In this document: positions 7,077-7,654 of the stretch, piece by piece | Layout of the letters: every line of letters starts with the position of its first letter | How positions within the stretch are numbered: position 1 is the stretch's first letter | Source: Chlamydiota bacterium | GTDB taxonomy: Bacteria; Chlamydiota; Chlamydiia; Chlamydiales; SM23-39 | Direction of reading: 5' to 3' | Assembly: GCA_021772195.1 (NCBI GenBank) | Contig: JAJFML010000211.1 | Span: forward strand, 1 to 7,654 | Length of the DNA stretch: 7,654 nt | Notes under the pieces: model-generated | The model's database searches: none | Told to the model about the DNA's origin: nothing | The model's input: the letters and a program-made list of their open reading frames with translations, nothing else | Program-made: the position numbers and the translations under genes

Positions 7077-7105
7077 TTGTATAAATACCCAATTTGGGCT
7101 AAGAT
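7077..7105 (+). promoter_or_regulatory. Candidate promoter for tRNA-Ala
   Basis: TTGTAT (7077-7082) and TAAGAT (7100-7105) are separated by 17 bp and would start RNA near 7112, about 10 bases before the mature tRNA. The hexamers match the sigma-70 consensus at three and four positions. The 17-bp spacer contains the small palindrome CCCAATTTGGG (7088-7098). An opposing promoter for the aminotransferase must lie in the same 64-bp gap, but no convincing hexamer pair was seen for it. Confidence 0.4.
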
Positions 7106-7121
7106 TAATAACTCTTTTCCC

Positions 7122-7194
7122 GGGGCGTTAGCTCAGTTGGTAGAGCGCAACAATGGCATTGTTGAGGTCATCGGTTCGATTCCGTTACGCTCCA
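7122..7194 (+). tRNA. tRNA-Ala (anticodon GGC)
   Basis: A complete 73-nt cloverleaf. The acceptor stem GGGGCGT (7122-7128) pairs with ACGCTCC (7187-7193), including the G3-U70 wobble that is the main alanine identity element, with discriminator A at 7194. The D arm is GCTC/GAGC with an 8-nt loop. The anticodon stem CAACA/TGTTG encloses loop ATGGCAT with anticodon GGC (7155-7157), reading GCC and GCU. A 5-nt variable loop follows. The T arm has loop TTCGATT, but its stem (ATCGG/CCGTT) carries a U50-U64 mismatch. CCA is not encoded. It lies divergent from the aminotransferase and convergent with rpoD, so it is likely a single-gene transcript. Confidence 0.96.
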
Positions 7195-7216
7195 AAACCC
7201 CATGAGATCTACAGAT

Positions 7217-7654
7217 CTATTCTGTTTCTAAAAGGTCGAGAAAAGCTTGAAGCTGTTTAGCTCTTGTAGGATGTCTCATTTTACGAAGAGCTTTGGCTTC
7301 AATCTGACGAACCCTTTCTCTTGTTACTTTGAATCTCACACCCACTTCCTCTAATGTCTTTGGTTTTCCATCTAAAAGACCAAACCTTTCAATCAGTACA
7401 GTTCTTTCACGATCTGTAAGCGTGTCTAGAACTTCGTTCATCTTATCTTTTAAGATCGCATAACCCGTAGCCTCTGCTGGCGATTCTATAGCTGTATCTT
7501 CAAGAAAATCTCCAAATTGGCTCTCACCACTATCACCCACTTCAGCCTGAAGTGAAATAGGATGCTGTGCAATCTTGTAAATTTCACGAACGCGTTCAGG
7601 TGTAAGACCAAGTTCAATTGCAAGCTCTTCTGGAGTCGGCTCTCTACCTGTTTC
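7217..7654 (-). CDS. rpoD: Primary sigma factor RpoD (sigma-66 type), N-terminus missing
   Basis: The housekeeping sigma subunit of RNA polymerase, which recognises the -10 and -35 elements. Only the last 145 residues are in the window; the gene continues past the right edge, so the GTG at 7540 is an internal valine. Region 3 is visible as [20 protein letters not shown] (3-22) followed by [18 protein letters not shown] and GDFLED, matching the primary-sigma pattern. Region 4.1 is [20 protein letters not shown] (79-98). Region 4.2, the -35-binding helix-turn-helix, is [20 protein letters not shown] (100-119) followed by [10 protein letters not shown]. The region between GDFLED and region 4 ([12 protein letters not shown]) resembles chlamydial sigma-66 as I recall it, and is the main taxonomic clue here. 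The protein ends at LLETE. Its stop codon is 22 bp from the tRNA 3' end, transcribed towards it. Confidence 0.95.
   Translation of the reverse strand, partial: ETGREPTPEELAIELGLTPERVREIYKIAQHPISLQAEVGDSGESQFGDFLEDTAIESPAEATGYAILKDKMNEVLDTLTDRERTVLIERFGLLDGKPKTLEEVGVRFKVTRERVRQIEAKALRKMRHPTRAKQLQAFLDLLETE

Noticed and set aside
7205..7218. AGATC/GATCT hairpin between tRNA-Ala and rpoD as a bidirectional terminator
   Set aside because: The stem is only 5 bp with a 4-nt loop and no T-run on either strand; it arises from two copies of the self-complementary AGATCT.
7538..7540. GTG as a start for a short sigma-like protein
   Set aside because: The frame is open to the window edge and encodes conserved sigma region 3 upstream of this codon, so it is an internal valine of RpoD.
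1..7654. Mobile element, CRISPR array, prophage or horizontally acquired island
   Set aside because: No transposase, integrase, direct-repeat array or abrupt change in composition was seen; genes are tightly packed and mostly conserved.

Overview
The window reads as a low-GC, densely packed stretch of a Chlamydiota chromosome, most likely from an environmental or amoeba-associated lineage rather than Chlamydia itself. The best evidence is the C-terminal part of the primary sigma factor at the right edge, whose regions 3 and 4 closely resemble the chlamydial sigma-66 as I remember it. An MreC with an unusually long internal insertion and an aspartate-type aminotransferase fit the same assignment. 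This is recognition from memory, not a search.

Left half, plus strand (2-4767): four co-oriented genes. A TPR-type helical-repeat protein runs in from the left edge. A membrane-anchored protein with a vWA-like fold whose metal site looks degenerate follows. Next come the 16S rRNA methyltransferase RsmD and a glycosyltransferase-like protein of the CDP-glycerol glycerophosphotransferase (TagF) type. The last three are 6 and 8 bp apart and look like one operon. The 54-bp gap before the vWA gene holds a promoter-like pair of hexamers inside an inverted repeat whose right arm covers the vWA start codon, so this junction may be regulated.

Middle (4719-7057), minus strand: an aminotransferase gene (aspC/tyrB type, TTG start) is followed by mreC through a 4-nt ATGA overlap, so the two are probably co-translated. 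mreC converges on the TagF-like gene with a 49-bp overlap of coding ends. A hairpin lies at or just past each stop codon, inside the opposite gene.

Right end (7058-7654): a 64-bp divergent intergenic region separates the aminotransferase from a plus-strand tRNA-Ala(GGC) with the G3-U70 identity pair. Twenty-two bp beyond it is the end of rpoD, on the minus strand and cut by the window edge.

The genes fall into housekeeping (RsmD, RpoD, tRNA-Ala, aminotransferase) and envelope biology (MreC, the TagF-like transferase, the anchored vWA-like protein with its TPR neighbour). MreC matters in Chlamydiota because they lack FtsZ and use MreB-directed peptidoglycan synthesis for division. The least explained part is the TPR / pseudo-vWA pair. 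No mobile element, CRISPR array or gene-free stretch over 300 bp was found.
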